DNA of 64,000 nucleotides from Oscillospiraceae bacterium (GCA_022791315.1 JAAVYW010000042.1:98736-162735), one strand, 5' to 3'. Numbered from the stretch's first letter, positions 34,826-44,102 are shown. The notes: generated from the sequence alone by a model not told the origin. Program-made: numbers and translations.

Positions 34826-35374
34826 GTGGAAAAGAGGAGACTGTTTTTCTGGCAGCTGGGAGCGCTGGCCTTTGTATGGGTGGCGGGAACTGTGGCTCAT
34901 TTTATCTATGAATGGAGCGGGCAGGCACTGTGGGCTGGGCTATTTTTTCCGGTGAATGAGAGCGTTTGGGAGCATTTGAAGCTGGTGTTTTTCCCCTCGC
35001 TGTTCTTCCTGTGCATTGAGTACGCCAAGTTTAGCCGCAGGTATCCCGCCTTCTTGGCAGGGAAAACGGTGGGAATCCTGGCGGGGATGCTGCTGATTGT
35101 GGTGGGATACTACACGTATACCGGGGTGTGGGGAGTACAGGTGCCTTGGGCCAATATCCTCCTCTTTTTCCTAGCAGTGCTGCTCTCGGAGAGCCTGGCT
35201 TGGCTGTTGATACCGCAGGAGGGGCTGGCGGCCCACTGGATGGCTCCGCTGGCTGCTGCAGTGCTGCTGATTGTGGCGGTGGGGATGATGGCGCTTTCCT
35301 ATGTGACACCCCATATCCCCCTGTTTCTCGACCCCTCTACCGGGCTCTATGGAGCGCCACAGGGGATACAATAA
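34826..35374 (+). CDS. DUF6512-like multi-pass membrane protein
   Basis: A 182-residue protein with five or so transmembrane helices and the conserved opening HFIYEWSG...GLFFPVNESVWEHLKLVFFPSL, which recurs in an uncharacterised Firmicutes family. The start is GTG 34826 after GGGGGGA; the longer frame from 34691 crosses a TATAAT at 34780 and overlaps the previous gene. Function unknown. Confidence 0.72.
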   Translation: MEKRRLFFWQLGALAFVWVAGTVAHFIYEWSGQALWAGLFFPVNESVWEHLKLVFFPSLFFLCIEYAKFSRRYPAFLAGKTVGILAGMLLIVVGYYTYTGVWGVQVPWANILLFFLAVLLSESLAWLLIPQEGLAAHWMAPLAAAVLLIVAVGMMALSYVTPHIPLFLDPSTGLYGAPQGIQ

Positions 35375-35423
35375 TAGCAGAAATCCCGGCGGGTTCCTGA
35401 AAACCGCCGGGATTTCTGCTATT
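35373..35423. terminator. Strong bidirectional terminator
   Basis: A 20-bp stem (35373-35392 with 35404-35423) between convergent genes. Confidence 0.9.
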
Positions 35424-35432
35424 ATTTAGAAG

Positions 35433-36926
35433 CTATTTGCGCTCTTGCTTACTGATTTTCAGGCTCATACTCTTCCATTTACCGGATTCGTAACGCAGCA
35501 TGACTAAAGCCGAACGCAGCAGCTGGTCGGCGACCATGGCAATCCAAGCGCCGATGAGGCCGGTGTGGAACACGTTGATGAGCAGGATAGCCAGCAGGGG
35601 ACGCACTAGGAGGACCGTGATAAAGGTGATAACAGCAGTCACTCTGGTGTCACCGGCACCCCGCAGGGTACCGCTGAGGATAAACTGCGAAGATTGGAGC
35701 GGCTGAATCAGGGCCATGAGCATCAGGATTTTGGCACCCATGGAGACAATCTCGGGTTCATCGTTGTAGAGGGAGACGATGGGGCCGCCCAGGAAGAAGA
35801 GGGTGACAGCCAGTACCAGTGCCACCATCAAGCCGATGCGGCGGGTGCGGCTGCTGTAGAGCACTGCCATGTCAGGGCGCTTTTTGCCTAAACTCTGGCC
35901 CACCAAAGAGGTGGAGGAGACGGCGAAGGACTGGCCGGTCATAAAAGACATGGCCTGGATATTCATACAGACCTGGTGCGTGGCATAGGCGATAGTGCCC
36001 AAGGACGCCACGGTTTTGGTGTAGATGATAATGCCAGCCCGCATCAGGAGCTGCTCTACCATGGCGGGGAGGCCAATTTGCACCATGCTCTTGATGGCCT
36101 CAGCATTGGGCTTGAAACCGTCTCGGATGCGCAGATGCAGGTACTGCTTGCCGCTGGTGATGACTATGACGGCCATAATAGAGGCTACCACCTGGCCCAG
36201 CGCTGTGGCAAGGGAGGCACCCAGCACTTCCAGACGGGGGAAACCCAGATTGCCCTCAATGAGCAGATAGTTGAAAATCACGTTGACTACATTGGCCACC
36301 ACGTTGTAAATCATGGCGATACGGGAATTGCCCACGCCTCGCAGCACGGCAGTGATAGTGCTGGTAACGGCCATAAAGAGCAGGCTGAGCATCTGCACTT
36401 GGAGATAGACTGTGCCGCCCATCAGGGCTTGGTCGTCTGCTGCACCCATGAAGAGGATGAGCTCCTTAGAGAAGAAAAAGCCCAGCGCTGAACAGATAAT
36501 GGCGAAAATCACATTGAGCAACAGGGCCTGGCGCACAATTAGGTTGGCACGCTCCGGCTGCTCGGCCCCTTTATACCGGGCCACCAGGGCAGTGGCACCC
36601 ACATTGAGGGACATAAATAGGGTGGACATCAAAAAACGGGGTTGAGTGGAAAGGCCAACCGCAGTCAGCGCCCAAGGCCCCAGATTGCCCACCATCATCA
36701 GGTCTACCATGGAGGCCAGCTGTACAAGTGTGAACTCAATAAAAGAGGGCCAGGCGATACGGATGATGTCCTGATATAGCATCTTGCTGGTGATGCCCTC
36801 CGGAATCTTGTGGGCCCGGCTCTTTTGGGTCCATGTCTCATCCTGGTCGGTGCCCCGGGCCACACGGTCCAGTGCCATTTCCACTGTTTTAGCGCGCGCC
36901 GCGCCGCTTGTCTGTGCATTACTCAT
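35433..36926 (-). CDS. MATE-family efflux transporter
   Basis: A 497-residue multidrug/toxic-compound exporter with twelve predicted helices in two homologous halves (IIRIAWPSFIEFTLVQLASMVDLMMVG near 52 and IKSMVQIGLPAMVEQLLMRAG near 265). A charged 45-residue N-terminal extension precedes the first helix, which is longer than usual. It couples export of cationic compounds to Na+ or H+. It has its own promoter and no regulator beside it. Confidence 0.9.
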   Translation of the reverse strand: MSNAQTSGAARAKTVEMALDRVARGTDQDETWTQKSRAHKIPEGITSKMLYQDIIRIAWPSFIEFTLVQLASMVDLMMVGNLGPWALTAVGLSTQPRFLMSTLFMSLNVGATALVARYKGAEQPERANLIVRQALLLNVIFAIICSALGFFFSKELILFMGAADDQALMGGTVYLQVQMLSLLFMAVTSTITAVLRGVGNSRIAMIYNVVANVVNVIFNYLLIEGNLGFPRLEVLGASLATALGQVVASIMAVIVITSGKQYLHLRIRDGFKPNAEAIKSMVQIGLPAMVEQLLMRAGIIIYTKTVASLGTIAYATHQVCMNIQAMSFMTGQSFAVSSTSLVGQSLGKKRPDMAVLYSSRTRRIGLMVALVLAVTLFFLGGPIVSLYNDEPEIVSMGAKILMLMALIQPLQSSQFILSGTLRGAGDTRVTAVITFITVLLVRPLLAILLINVFHTGLIGAWIAMVADQLLRSALVMLRYESGKWKSMSLKISKQERK

Positions 36927-37008
36927 GTCCTTACGCCAAACGATTCCCTACGTATTGGCTGTTCATCTCCTTTTCCAATAGTATTTCTTATCAATTTTCA
37001 ATAATTTT

Positions 37009-37037
37009 ATTTTACTCTTCTAAAATTGACTTGTCAA
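37009..37037 (-). promoter_or_regulatory. Promoter of the MATE gene
   Basis: On the minus strand TTGACA (37032-37037), 17-base spacer, TAAAAT (37009-37014). Confidence 0.75.
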
Positions 37038-37135
37038 CTATTTGCCGCCCTTTTCTCTAGGAAGCACAAGAAAGGGGGAAAATAATGTGTAGATTCGCTA
37101 GTTTTTTACGAAATTGAGCAGGGACTGGAAAAGAG

Positions 37136-37163
37136 AAGAGCCAAGCCTTTTGGCTTGGCTCTT
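37136..37163 (-). terminator. Terminator of the flavin reductase gene
   Basis: AAGAGCCAAGCC and its complement with a four-base loop, 14 bases beyond the minus-strand stop. Confidence 0.8.
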
Positions 37164-37176
37164 GGCGATGGGGGAA

Positions 37177-37716
37177 TTATTCTTCAATGAGATAGGCGGC
37201 TACGATTTCACCATAATAGGCGGTGTGGTAGTCCCGGTTGGCACCGGGGAAGCTGGCATCTACATCCTGGGGATAGAAGGCAGCACGGTTTTCCTCGGTG
37301 ATGGCCTGGGGGTCCTGGGGCTGCTTGTAGACAATGCGGCACTCCAGCGTGAGGGGGAGCTCCCGGATGGCGGGGACGGAGACCACCTCCGGCTCCTCTT
37401 GGGTCAGGCCGGCAATGTGGAATTTGTCAGTGTCACGGCCTGTTTTGGTGCCGCAGATGCCCAGGATTTTGGGGTCGCATCCACCTACGGGGATGTTGAT
37501 GGTGAACTCGGGGTTTTGCTCTAAAAGTTGGCGGGTAAAGCGGTTTTCCCGGACAAATACTGTGAAAATGGGTTTTGACCACTCGATGCCAAGGGTGCCC
37601 CAGGAAATCGTCATGGTATTGACCTGCTCCCCAGCCTTGGAGGTGAGCAGGACGCCCCTTTGCAGATGTTCCAGGATGGTTTCGGCATACTCCCACAGGT
37701 TGATTTTTCGTTTCAT
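37177..37716 (-). CDS. Flavin reductase-like FMN-binding protein
   Basis: A 179-residue protein of the flavin reductase/DIM6-NTAB split-barrel family: GVLLTSKAGEQVNTMTISWGTLGIEWSKPIFTVFVRENRFT (FMN-phosphate loop), FTINIPVGG, and a final HTAYYGEIVAAYL. AAAGGAGG stands before the start. It probably reduces or binds FMN; the partner enzyme is unknown. Confidence 0.85.
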   Translation of the reverse strand: MKRKINLWEYAETILEHLQRGVLLTSKAGEQVNTMTISWGTLGIEWSKPIFTVFVRENRFTRQLLEQNPEFTINIPVGGCDPKILGICGTKTGRDTDKFHIAGLTQEEPEVVSVPAIRELPLTLECRIVYKQPQDPQAITEENRAAFYPQDVDASFPGANRDYHTAYYGEIVAAYLIEE

Positions 37717-37768
37717 GGATGATGGCCTCCTTTATCATGTTTGATGGGATTGTTTTTAAAGCTAAAAG

Positions 37769-38329
37769 TCAGCAAAACGATTTACTTTCCCAAAGGGAAG
37801 GGAACCGGCTGCGGAGGAAGCGGGCGTAGCTGGTTTCGGGGTGGTCTTTTAGGTGATGGAGGGAGATTTCCTCCCTTACCATGCGGTCGCGATAGGACAG
37901 CTGCTTCTCAGAGAGCTGGGAGAAGGGGATGATGCGCAGGGTTCCGGCCTGCTGCTGGTGCAGGAACCAGGTGTACATATCCGGAATTTCCTCCACGCCG
38001 GAGACGGGGAGGGGCTCTTGGCACACCAGGGCCAGGGAAATATCGGTGGGGTTTTCCAATGTGCCAGGGTCTTCGCAACGGTAGAGATACCCTCGCTGGC
38101 CGCTGTAGACATCGGCCAGGGCATTGGGATAGTATTCCGGATACACGGGCAGGCCGTTTTCCAGCCCGTAGGGGAACCAGTTATAGGGGCGTTCCACGCA
38201 GTGGACAGTGTAAAAGGCGGCCACAACGGGATTGGGGGAGACATAGACATAGGGTTTGCCGTGCTCAGACAGGGCCGGGCACAGGGCAGAGAGCCCCCCT
38301 ACAGAAGAGCCGTGATAGAGAATAGCCAT
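37769..38329 (-). CDS. Uncharacterised protein, possible ADP-ribosyltransferase-like fold
   Basis: A 186-residue soluble protein. It opens MAILYHGSSVGGLSALCPALSEHGKPYVYVSPNPVVAAFY. The order L-Y-H-G-(S/T), a loop, then V-Y-(V/F)-(S/T)...A-A recalls the NAD-binding core of Arr- and Tpt1-like ADP-ribosyl transferases. I cannot identify the expected catalytic Glu/Asp region. AGGAG precedes the start. It could equally be a plain metabolic protein of unknown family. Confidence 0.4.
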   Translation of the reverse strand: MAILYHGSSVGGLSALCPALSEHGKPYVYVSPNPVVAAFYTVHCVERPYNWFPYGLENGLPVYPEYYPNALADVYSGQRGYLYRCEDPGTLENPTDISLALVCQEPLPVSGVEEIPDMYTWFLHQQQAGTLRIIPFSQLSEKQLSYRDRMVREEISLHHLKDHPETSYARFLRSRFPSLWESKSFC

Positions 38330-38407
38330 GGAAGATACTCCTTAAATGATTTGCAGTCTAAAAGATGTCGTAAATATCCATTGTATTTTAAAATAGGAGA
38401 CGATACA

Positions 38408-38728
38408 ATGGGAACCGGCAATAACGGAACTGGATTGCTTGGCACGGAAGGGGATGGGGGAATCATGGTGCAATTGGCATACGACAACTTTATCAGGGCG
38501 CGGGATGATATCTTTGTACAGGGGGACGATATAAACCGTGCTTGGTTTCAGTACATCTTTGAGGGCAATGATACGGAGATGTTTTTGCGTGCACTGTCAA
38601 ACTATCAGCAGGAAGACGGTGGGCTTGGCGGCGGCGAGGAGATGCAGGGATTGCAGAGGAAATATGAGGTATACTACACCCTTGCCATCTTGGAAAAGCT
38701 GGACCGGTTTGATAGGATTGCCCGATAG
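38408..38728 (+). pseudogene. Short remnant of a prenyltransferase-like repeat protein
   Basis: A 106-residue frame preceded by AGGAG at seven bases. Residues about 20-75 (RAWFQYIFEGNDTEMFLRAL, then YQQEDGGLGGGEE) match the N-terminus of a terpenoid-cyclase/prenyltransferase-fold family whose members run near 280 residues with F-E-Y-L-F-E-G and Y-Q-N-x-D-G-G-F-G. The remainder jumps to a short KLDRFDRIAR end. An internal deletion that left a truncated gene is the likely history. It may still be expressed. Confidence 0.45.
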
Positions 38729-38771
38729 GAGCTATGGAAAATCTGCCGGGGGTTCCGGCAGATTGCAGGTG

Positions 38772-38993
38772 CTATTTCCATTCGATGGTATAGGTGAAGT
38801 GGTACTCCTTTTGCAGCTCCTTTACCTTGTCCTCGTTGTCCTCAATGAAGGTGGGAGTGTAGATGGATTTGCCCTGCTTTTTGTAATCTTCCAGGATTTG
38901 CAGCAGCTTGGCCCAGCATTCCTCGTGCCGCGGTTCCTCCTGCTCGTTGAGTTCAATCATAAATTCCCTGTGCTTGGGGATTCTGGCTTTCAT
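38772..38993 (-). CDS. Small hypothetical protein
   Basis: A 73-residue charged protein (ELNEQEEPRHEECWAKLLQILEDYKKQGKS) with mixed helix and strand content and no membrane segment. GGGAGGG lies upstream of the ATG. No family recognised. Confidence 0.5.
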   Translation of the reverse strand: MKARIPKHREFMIELNEQEEPRHEECWAKLLQILEDYKKQGKSIYTPTFIEDNEDKVKELQKEYHFTYTIEWK

Positions 38994-39169
38994 GTTTTTC
39001 CCTCCTTTGCTTTGCCGTATCCCTATTCTATCCTATTTTTCCCGATTTTGCAAGGGGCAGGAGGGCTGGGGCCAGATACGACAGATAAAGCCAACGGCGC
39101 CGTTATGCAAGGGACAAGCCGAAAATCGATAAAAAGAAAAATAGGCCTCAGGAAATGCTCTCCTGAGGC

Positions 39170-39994
39170 CTATCGATGATGCCGGCCGGAATAGGTTTTG
39201 CGATAGAGGCTGGGGGTGGCTCCCACGTATTTTTTGAAGATGCGAAAGAAATAGGAATTGTTGTTGAAGCCACATCTCTTGACGATTTCGTCAATAGAGC
39301 ATGAGCTCTCTACCAACAGGGCCTTGGCTTTTGTAACCCGGCACATATTGATGTATTCCACCGGGGTCATGCCTGTGTATTCCTTGAAAACACGGATGAA
39401 ATGATAGAGGCTGTAGCCCGATTCCTGGGCCAGACGCTGGGTTTTAATCTCCTCTTGATAGTGTTCCTCAATATAGTGGATGGATTTTTCGATATTGGCA
39501 GAGACTGTAGGCCTGAATTTGCTGCGCTTTTTCTCCTTGCCCCACTCTGTAACCATGATGGAGAGGATTGTCATGATAAGGCTCTTGGCTGTGAGATGAT
39601 AGCAGGTGTCCCGATTAAACTGGATTTGGTAGAGCTTGGTAAAACAGGCCTCTAACTCAGCGGCTTCCTCCGGACAGCAGACCACTGGCAGCGTTTCCAA
39701 ATCTTCGGGCGTTTCCATGTTACAGTTAAAATCAAAGTGAAAGCTATAGGAGTAATAGCAGCCGATACCCTCCACCCACATACCGGGCTTGCGGAAAAAG
39801 ACCGTCCCCCTTGTCGTGGGGTATTCCACATCGTTGATGAGGAGCTTCCCGTTTCCCCACAAGACATACTCCAACTCGTAGTTGGCGGCCAGACGACGGC
39901 CATAGGATTCGCCCTTGGGCAGGGCATTGTTTTCGTTCAAATGATTGAACATGGTGATCCGCGGACAAAAGGAACTGAAGACCTCCGCGTTCAT
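39170..39994 (-). CDS. AraC-family transcriptional regulator
   Basis: About 274 residues. An N-terminal cupin-like sensor (YELEYVLWGNGKLLINDVEYPTTRGTVFFRKPG, in part) is followed by two helix-turn-helix units at about 170-270: RLAQESGYSLYHFIRVFKEYTGMTPVEYI and IDEIVKRCGFNNNSYFFRIFKKYVGATPSLYR. Such proteins usually respond to sugars; no sugar operon is adjacent. A GTG codon directly precedes the likely ATG start. Confidence 0.88.
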   Translation of the reverse strand: MNAEVFSSFCPRITMFNHLNENNALPKGESYGRRLAANYELEYVLWGNGKLLINDVEYPTTRGTVFFRKPGMWVEGIGCYYSYSFHFDFNCNMETPEDLETLPVVCCPEEAAELEACFTKLYQIQFNRDTCYHLTAKSLIMTILSIMVTEWGKEKKRSKFRPTVSANIEKSIHYIEEHYQEEIKTQRLAQESGYSLYHFIRVFKEYTGMTPVEYINMCRVTKAKALLVESSCSIDEIVKRCGFNNNSYFFRIFKKYVGATPSLYRKTYSGRHHR

Positions 39995-40146
39995 CACGAC
40001 ACCCCATTTCCGTCAAACTAATCATTTCCAGGTGCAAAAAACAGAGCTGTTAAACACTTTTCCCATTCTCTTCCGGGCTTCGGCCCATTGCGGCAATCCC
40101 CCTTTTGTGCCGCCTTGAGAGACCGTGGTATCTTGCTCATAGGCTC

Positions 40147-40175
40147 ATTATAGCATAGTTTTTTCCATTTGAAAA
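40147..40175 (-). promoter_or_regulatory. Promoter of the AraC gene
   Basis: On the minus strand TTTTCA (40170-40175), 17-base spacer, TATAAT (40147-40152), leaving a 150-base leader. The gap 39998-40285 shows no other gene; a 64-codon frame in it lacks a ribosome site. Confidence 0.55.
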
Positions 40176-40285
40176 TGTCAATTTTTGCGGGAAAGCAAGT
40201 AAAATTATACATAATTGTTGACTGATTTACGGCAGAAAGTATAAAGTTTTGGGTGTGGGCGGGGTGGTGGAAATCAGATGTTAAG

Positions 40286-40322
40286 AAAAAGGAGGCCCTT
40301 CTTGTGGAAGGGCCTCCTTTTT
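40286..40322 (-). terminator. Terminator of serS
   Basis: A 16-bp perfect stem (40286-40301 with 40307-40322), with A run and T run ends, eight bases beyond the serS stop. Confidence 0.9.
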
Positions 40323-40329
40323 CTTGATG

Positions 40330-41607
40330 TCAACCGATGCTCTCTTTTCCGCCCATGTACATGCGCAGGGGAGTGGGAATCTTTACAGTTCCGTCGGCGT
40401 TAAGGTTATTTTCTAAGAAGGCGATGAGCATACGGGGGGGAGCAACCACGGTGTTGTTCAGGGTGTGTGGGAAATAGGTGCCCTCTTTGCCCTTGACGCG
40501 GATGCTGAGACGGCGGGCCTGGGCGTCGCCCAGGTTGGAGCAGCTGCCCACCTCGAAATACTTCTTCTGGCGGGGGGACCAGGCCTCTACGTCAATGCTC
40601 TTGACCTTTAAATCGGCCAGGTCGCCTGAGCAGCACTCTAAGGAGCGGACGGGGATGTCCAGCGAACGGAAAAACTCCACAGTGAAGTGGTAGAGCTTTT
40701 CAAACCAATCCATGCTCTCTTCGGGCTTGCAGACCACCACCATCTCCTGCTTTTCAAATTGATGGATGCGGTAGACGCCCCGTTCCTCAATGCCGTGGGC
40801 GCCCACCTCCTTGCGGAAACAGGGGGAATAGCTGGTGAGGGCCTGGGGAAGCTCGTCTTCGCTTACAATCGTGTCGATGAACTTGCCAATCATGGAGTGC
40901 TCGCTGGTGCCAATGAGGTATAAATCCTCGCCCTCAATTTTGTACATCATGTTTTCCATCTCGGCAAAACTCATTACGCCGGTGACAACATCACTGCGAA
41001 TCATGAAGGGGGGGACATAGTAGGTGAAGCCCCTGTCAATCATGAAATCCCGGGCGTAGGACAGGATGGCCGAATGGAGACGGGCGATATCGCCCTTGAG
41101 GTAATAGAAGCCGTTGCCGCTGGTGCGGCGGGCGCTGTCCAAATCCACACCGTTTAGGCGCTCCATGATGTCGATGTGATAGGGCACCTCGAAACCGGGG
41201 ACAGCCGGGTCGCCGAACTTCTCCACCTCGACATTCTCGCTGTCATCCTTACCGATGGGCACGGAGGGGTCGATGATATTGGGGATAACCAGCATCCGCT
41301 CCCGGATTTTAGCGGAGAGCTCCTCTTCCAGCTGCTCCAAGCGGGCCAGCTCGTCGGCCATCTCCACCACCTGGGCCTTGGCCTTTTCGGCCTCCTCTTT
41401 GAGCCCCTTGCCCATCAGGCCGCCAATCTGCTTGCTGATGGAATTGCGCTGGCTGCGCAGATAATCGCCCCGGGTCTTGGCCTCCCGGTACTGCTTGTCC
41501 ATTTCCAGTACTTCGTCCACCAACGGCAGCTTTTCGTCCTGGAATTTTTTCCGGATGTTTTCCCGGACAATGTCCGGCTCGGTACGCAAAAATTTCATAT
41601 CCAGCAT
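40330..41607 (-). CDS. serS: Seryl-tRNA synthetase
   Basis: A 425-residue class II synthetase. An N-terminal coiled-coil arm (about 30-105) binds tRNA-Ser. Motif 2 is YSPCFRKEVGAHGIEERGVYRIHQFEKQE near 260-290 and motif 3 is VVAPPRMLIAFLENN near 390. The start is ATG 41607 with GGAGG seven bases upstream; the frame continues into the T-box leader and should not be used. Expression is set by the T-box upstream. Confidence 0.95.
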   Translation of the reverse strand: MLDMKFLRTEPDIVRENIRKKFQDEKLPLVDEVLEMDKQYREAKTRGDYLRSQRNSISKQIGGLMGKGLKEEAEKAKAQVVEMADELARLEQLEEELSAKIRERMLVIPNIIDPSVPIGKDDSENVEVEKFGDPAVPGFEVPYHIDIMERLNGVDLDSARRTSGNGFYYLKGDIARLHSAILSYARDFMIDRGFTYYVPPFMIRSDVVTGVMSFAEMENMMYKIEGEDLYLIGTSEHSMIGKFIDTIVSEDELPQALTSYSPCFRKEVGAHGIEERGVYRIHQFEKQEMVVVCKPEESMDWFEKLYHFTVEFFRSLDIPVRSLECCSGDLADLKVKSIDVEAWSPRQKKYFEVGSCSNLGDAQARRLSIRVKGKEGTYFPHTLNNTVVAPPRMLIAFLENNLNADGTVKIPTPLRMYMGGKESIG

Positions 41608-41624
41608 GACTATTTCCTCCTCTG

Positions 41625-42005
41625 TAAAATAAAAGAGCACTTTTGTCTCATACTGCCAGTATGGGACGAAAGTGCTCCGCGTTGCCACCCAAATTGCCGC
41701 AGGAAACCTGCAGCCTCTCATTGTGCGATAGAGGGCACAACCTCCGGGAAAACACCCGGGCGGCTCGAAAAGTGGAAAGATTCAGGTTCCCTCCGGTTTG
41801 CACCACCCACCGGCTCTCTGTTGGGGCACCAGACGAATCGTATTTTTTCTCATCGCCGCAGCTTATTATTTGCTTTCCCATTGGACAAACTGTTTCCAGC
41901 GGGAAATATTTTTTATCCTATAACACCAGACCGTTTTGGTCTGAACACCACGCAAAGATGGTAATAGACACACTGTGCCACAAAGCAGATCCGCTGATTT
42001 GCTTG
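41625..42005 (-). promoter_or_regulatory. T-box leader of serS
   Basis: The transcript from the promoter at 42012-42040 runs about 380 bases before serS. The T-box core GGGTGGCAACGCGG is the complement of 41677-41690. The terminator (13-bp outer stem 41635-41647 with 41665-41677, then a U run) directly follows and is mutually exclusive with the antiterminator. Stem I features include GCGATGAGAAAA and CAGAGAG (about 41860-41800). Uncharged tRNA-Ser should prevent termination. I could not fix the specifier codon with confidence. Confidence 0.88.
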
Positions 42006-42011
42006 GCGCTT

Positions 42012-42040
42012 ATTATAGCACAGACTTTCTTGTTTGGCAA
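42012..42040 (-). promoter_or_regulatory. Promoter of serS T-box transcript
   Basis: On the minus strand TTGCCA (42035-42040), 17-base spacer, TATAAT (42012-42017). Confidence 0.8.
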
Positions 42041-42138
42041 GGATTTTTTTGCCCCACCCCATCTATACCGGATTATTTTGCACAAATTGGGGTTCTTTTA
42101 TACAAAATGATGAGTTTTTTCCAATCAGTGCCTTTGTA

Positions 42139-42167
42139 TTGACAAAGAGAGATAGAATGGGTATAAT
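42139..42167 (+). promoter_or_regulatory. Promoter of the Crp/Fnr-ABC cluster
   Basis: TTGACA (42139-42144), 17-base spacer, TATAAT (42162-42167): a full consensus promoter, divergent from that of serS. Confidence 0.88.
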
Positions 42168-42204
42168 ATAGAAAAATTGTATCATTTGAGACAAAAAGAG
42201 GCTT

Positions 42205-42882
42205 ATGAAAGAGATTGATTTTCCAATAAAGATGTTTTCCCTTTTGGCCCGCAGTCCTATTTTCGGGGGGTTCACAGCGGAGGAGACTGGCCGGCTGCTG
42301 CGGGGGCGGGTTGTAGCTGCCGCCTTTGACCGGGGCGAGGTAATTTACGACGTGCTCCGGGTACAGAAGAGCCTGGGTTTTTTGGTGAAGGGGCGGGCGC
42401 AGGTCTTTGAGCAGGGGACGCAGGGCGCTGTACTGCTCAACGAGCTGGCCCCACCTGGGGTCTTTGGGGCGGCAGCGGTTTTCTCTTCCGGCTGCACCTA
42501 TGTCACCGAAATCCGCGCCAAGAGCGACTGCACCGTGTGTTTCCTGCCGGAGCAGGAGCTGGAGGCGATTATGGCGGAAAATTTTCAGGTGGCAAAGAAC
42601 TATATCAAGTTCCTCACCGGGCGGGTGAACTTTTTAAATCGCAAAATCGAATGCTTTACCCGTGGCACGGCGGAGGAGCGGCTGGGGCTCTATCTCAGCG
42701 AAAACCGGGGCCCTGGGGAAGAGGCTTGGACAGTGGAAACGCCGGGCTTTACCAAGCTGGCCCAGGTGCTGGGGGTAGGCAGGGCCTCCCTCTACCGGGC
42801 GCTGGACGCCCTGTGTGAACGGGGTGTTTTGGAGCGGGAGGGGAAGAAAATCCGGGTTTTGAAGCCAGATGGCCTGGGATAA
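42205..42882 (+). CDS. Crp/Fnr-family transcriptional regulator
   Basis: A 225-residue regulator with a cyclic-nucleotide-binding-like beta-roll (about 15-125) and a C-terminal HTH (FTKLAQVLGVGRASLYRALDALCERGVLEREGKKIRV). It lacks the N-terminal Fnr cysteines. The genes that follow encode an ABC importer, so it probably senses the imported compound or redox state (inference). Confidence 0.85.
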   Translation: MKEIDFPIKMFSLLARSPIFGGFTAEETGRLLRGRVVAAAFDRGEVIYDVLRVQKSLGFLVKGRAQVFEQGTQGAVLLNELAPPGVFGAAAVFSSGCTYVTEIRAKSDCTVCFLPEQELEAIMAENFQVAKNYIKFLTGRVNFLNRKIECFTRGTAEERLGLYLSENRGPGEEAWTVETPGFTKLAQVLGVGRASLYRALDALCERGVLEREGKKIRVLKPDGLG

Positions 42883-43004
42883 CCCCGCCGGAATTGAAAA
42901 GGCGGGACCCGACGGCCTGGCCTAAGAAGGGGACAGAAAAATGGCTCAATGGGGCGGAAGGCCCCTGAGATAGAAATTTGCCTTTGGGAAAGGAAGGATA
43001 TTTC

Positions 43005-44102
43005 ATGAAAAACGGTTTGAGAAAAAGGGTTTTACCGCTGTTGCTCAGCATGGTGATGGGCCTGTCGCTGTTGGCGGGATGCACAAGCAATCCCCCTGCG
43101 CCAGAGGACCAGAGCACCCCCAACGACCAGACGGATATTACAGCCCCTGAGACCCCGGAGGATGAACCTGTGGACGAGCCGGAGGACGAGACGCCGGATA
43201 CCGAACAAGTTACCCTGCATGTGGCAGGGCTCAAGGGGCCCACGGGGATGGGGATGGCCAAGCTGATGGAGGATGCTGCCAACGGGGAGACCGGGAACAC
43301 CTATGAATTTACCCTGGAATCCGCGCCGGATGCCATTGTGGGCAAGATTGTCTCTGGGGAACTGGATTTGGCGGCAGTGCCGGTGAACCTGGCGGCGACG
43401 CTGAACAAGAAGACCGAGGGCAACGTGCAGCTGGCGGCCGTAAACACGCTGGGCGTACTCTATCTGCTCACCAATGGGGAGACGGTGAATACTGTGGAAG
43501 ACCTGCGGGGCAAGACCATCTATGCCACGGGACAGGGCTCTACACCGGAATACGTGCTCAACTATATTTTGAGCCAGAACGGCCTGACTGTGGGTGAGGA
43601 TGTGACAGTGGAATACCTGGAAGAGCACGCGGCGCTGGCCTCCAGCTTTTTGGCGGGGGAATGTGCCGTTGCCATGCTGCCGGAGCCCTTTGTCACCCAG
43701 GTGATGACTAAGAGCGAGAGCGCGGTACTGGCCTTGAACCTGACGGAAGAGTGGGAAAAGACGGCGGGGGACACAGTGCTGGCAATGGGCGGTATCCTGG
43801 TGAGACGGGATTTTGCCGAGGCCAACAAGGAGGCCGTAGATTTGTTCCTACAGGAATACCAGAAATCCGTGGAGTATATCACAGATACTGCCAACGTGGA
43901 CGACGCGGCGGCGCTGATTGAGAAATTTGACATCATGCCTGCCGCGGTAGCGAAAAATGCCCTGCCCCGCTGCAACATCGTCTTCTTGGATGGGGAGGAA
44001 ATGAAGGAATCCGCCAAGGGGTTCCTGCAAGTGGTGTTTGAGGCGGAGCCCAAGGCGGTGGGAGGACAGCTGCCGGATGATGATTTCTACTACGCTTCCT
44101 GA
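43005..44102 (+). CDS. ABC transporter substrate-binding lipoprotein (NitT/TauT type)
   Basis: A 365-residue lipoprotein: signal peptide with lipobox LLAGC (Cys about 25), an acidic Pro/Thr/Glu linker to about residue 65, then a periplasmic-binding type II domain (GLKGPTGMGMAKLM, ELDLAAVPVNLAATLNKK, LRGKTIYATGQGSTPEYVLNYILSQNGL). This pattern belongs to the SsuA/THI5/NMT1 group that binds sulfonates, nitrate or pyrimidine precursors. The permease gene starts before this one ends. Confidence 0.85.
   Translation: MKNGLRKRVLPLLLSMVMGLSLLAGCTSNPPAPEDQSTPNDQTDITAPETPEDEPVDEPEDETPDTEQVTLHVAGLKGPTGMGMAKLMEDAANGETGNTYEFTLESAPDAIVGKIVSGELDLAAVPVNLAATLNKKTEGNVQLAAVNTLGVLYLLTNGETVNTVEDLRGKTIYATGQGSTPEYVLNYILSQNGLTVGEDVTVEYLEEHAALASSFLAGECAVAMLPEPFVTQVMTKSESAVLALNLTEEWEKTAGDTVLAMGGILVRRDFAEANKEAVDLFLQEYQKSVEYITDTANVDDAAALIEKFDIMPAAVAKNALPRCNIVFLDGEEMKESAKGFLQVVFEAEPKAVGGQLPDDDFYYAS

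Noticed and set aside
40018..40212. A 64-codon minus-strand frame before the AraC gene
   Set aside because: It crosses the predicted promoter of the AraC gene, and lacks a ribosome site.
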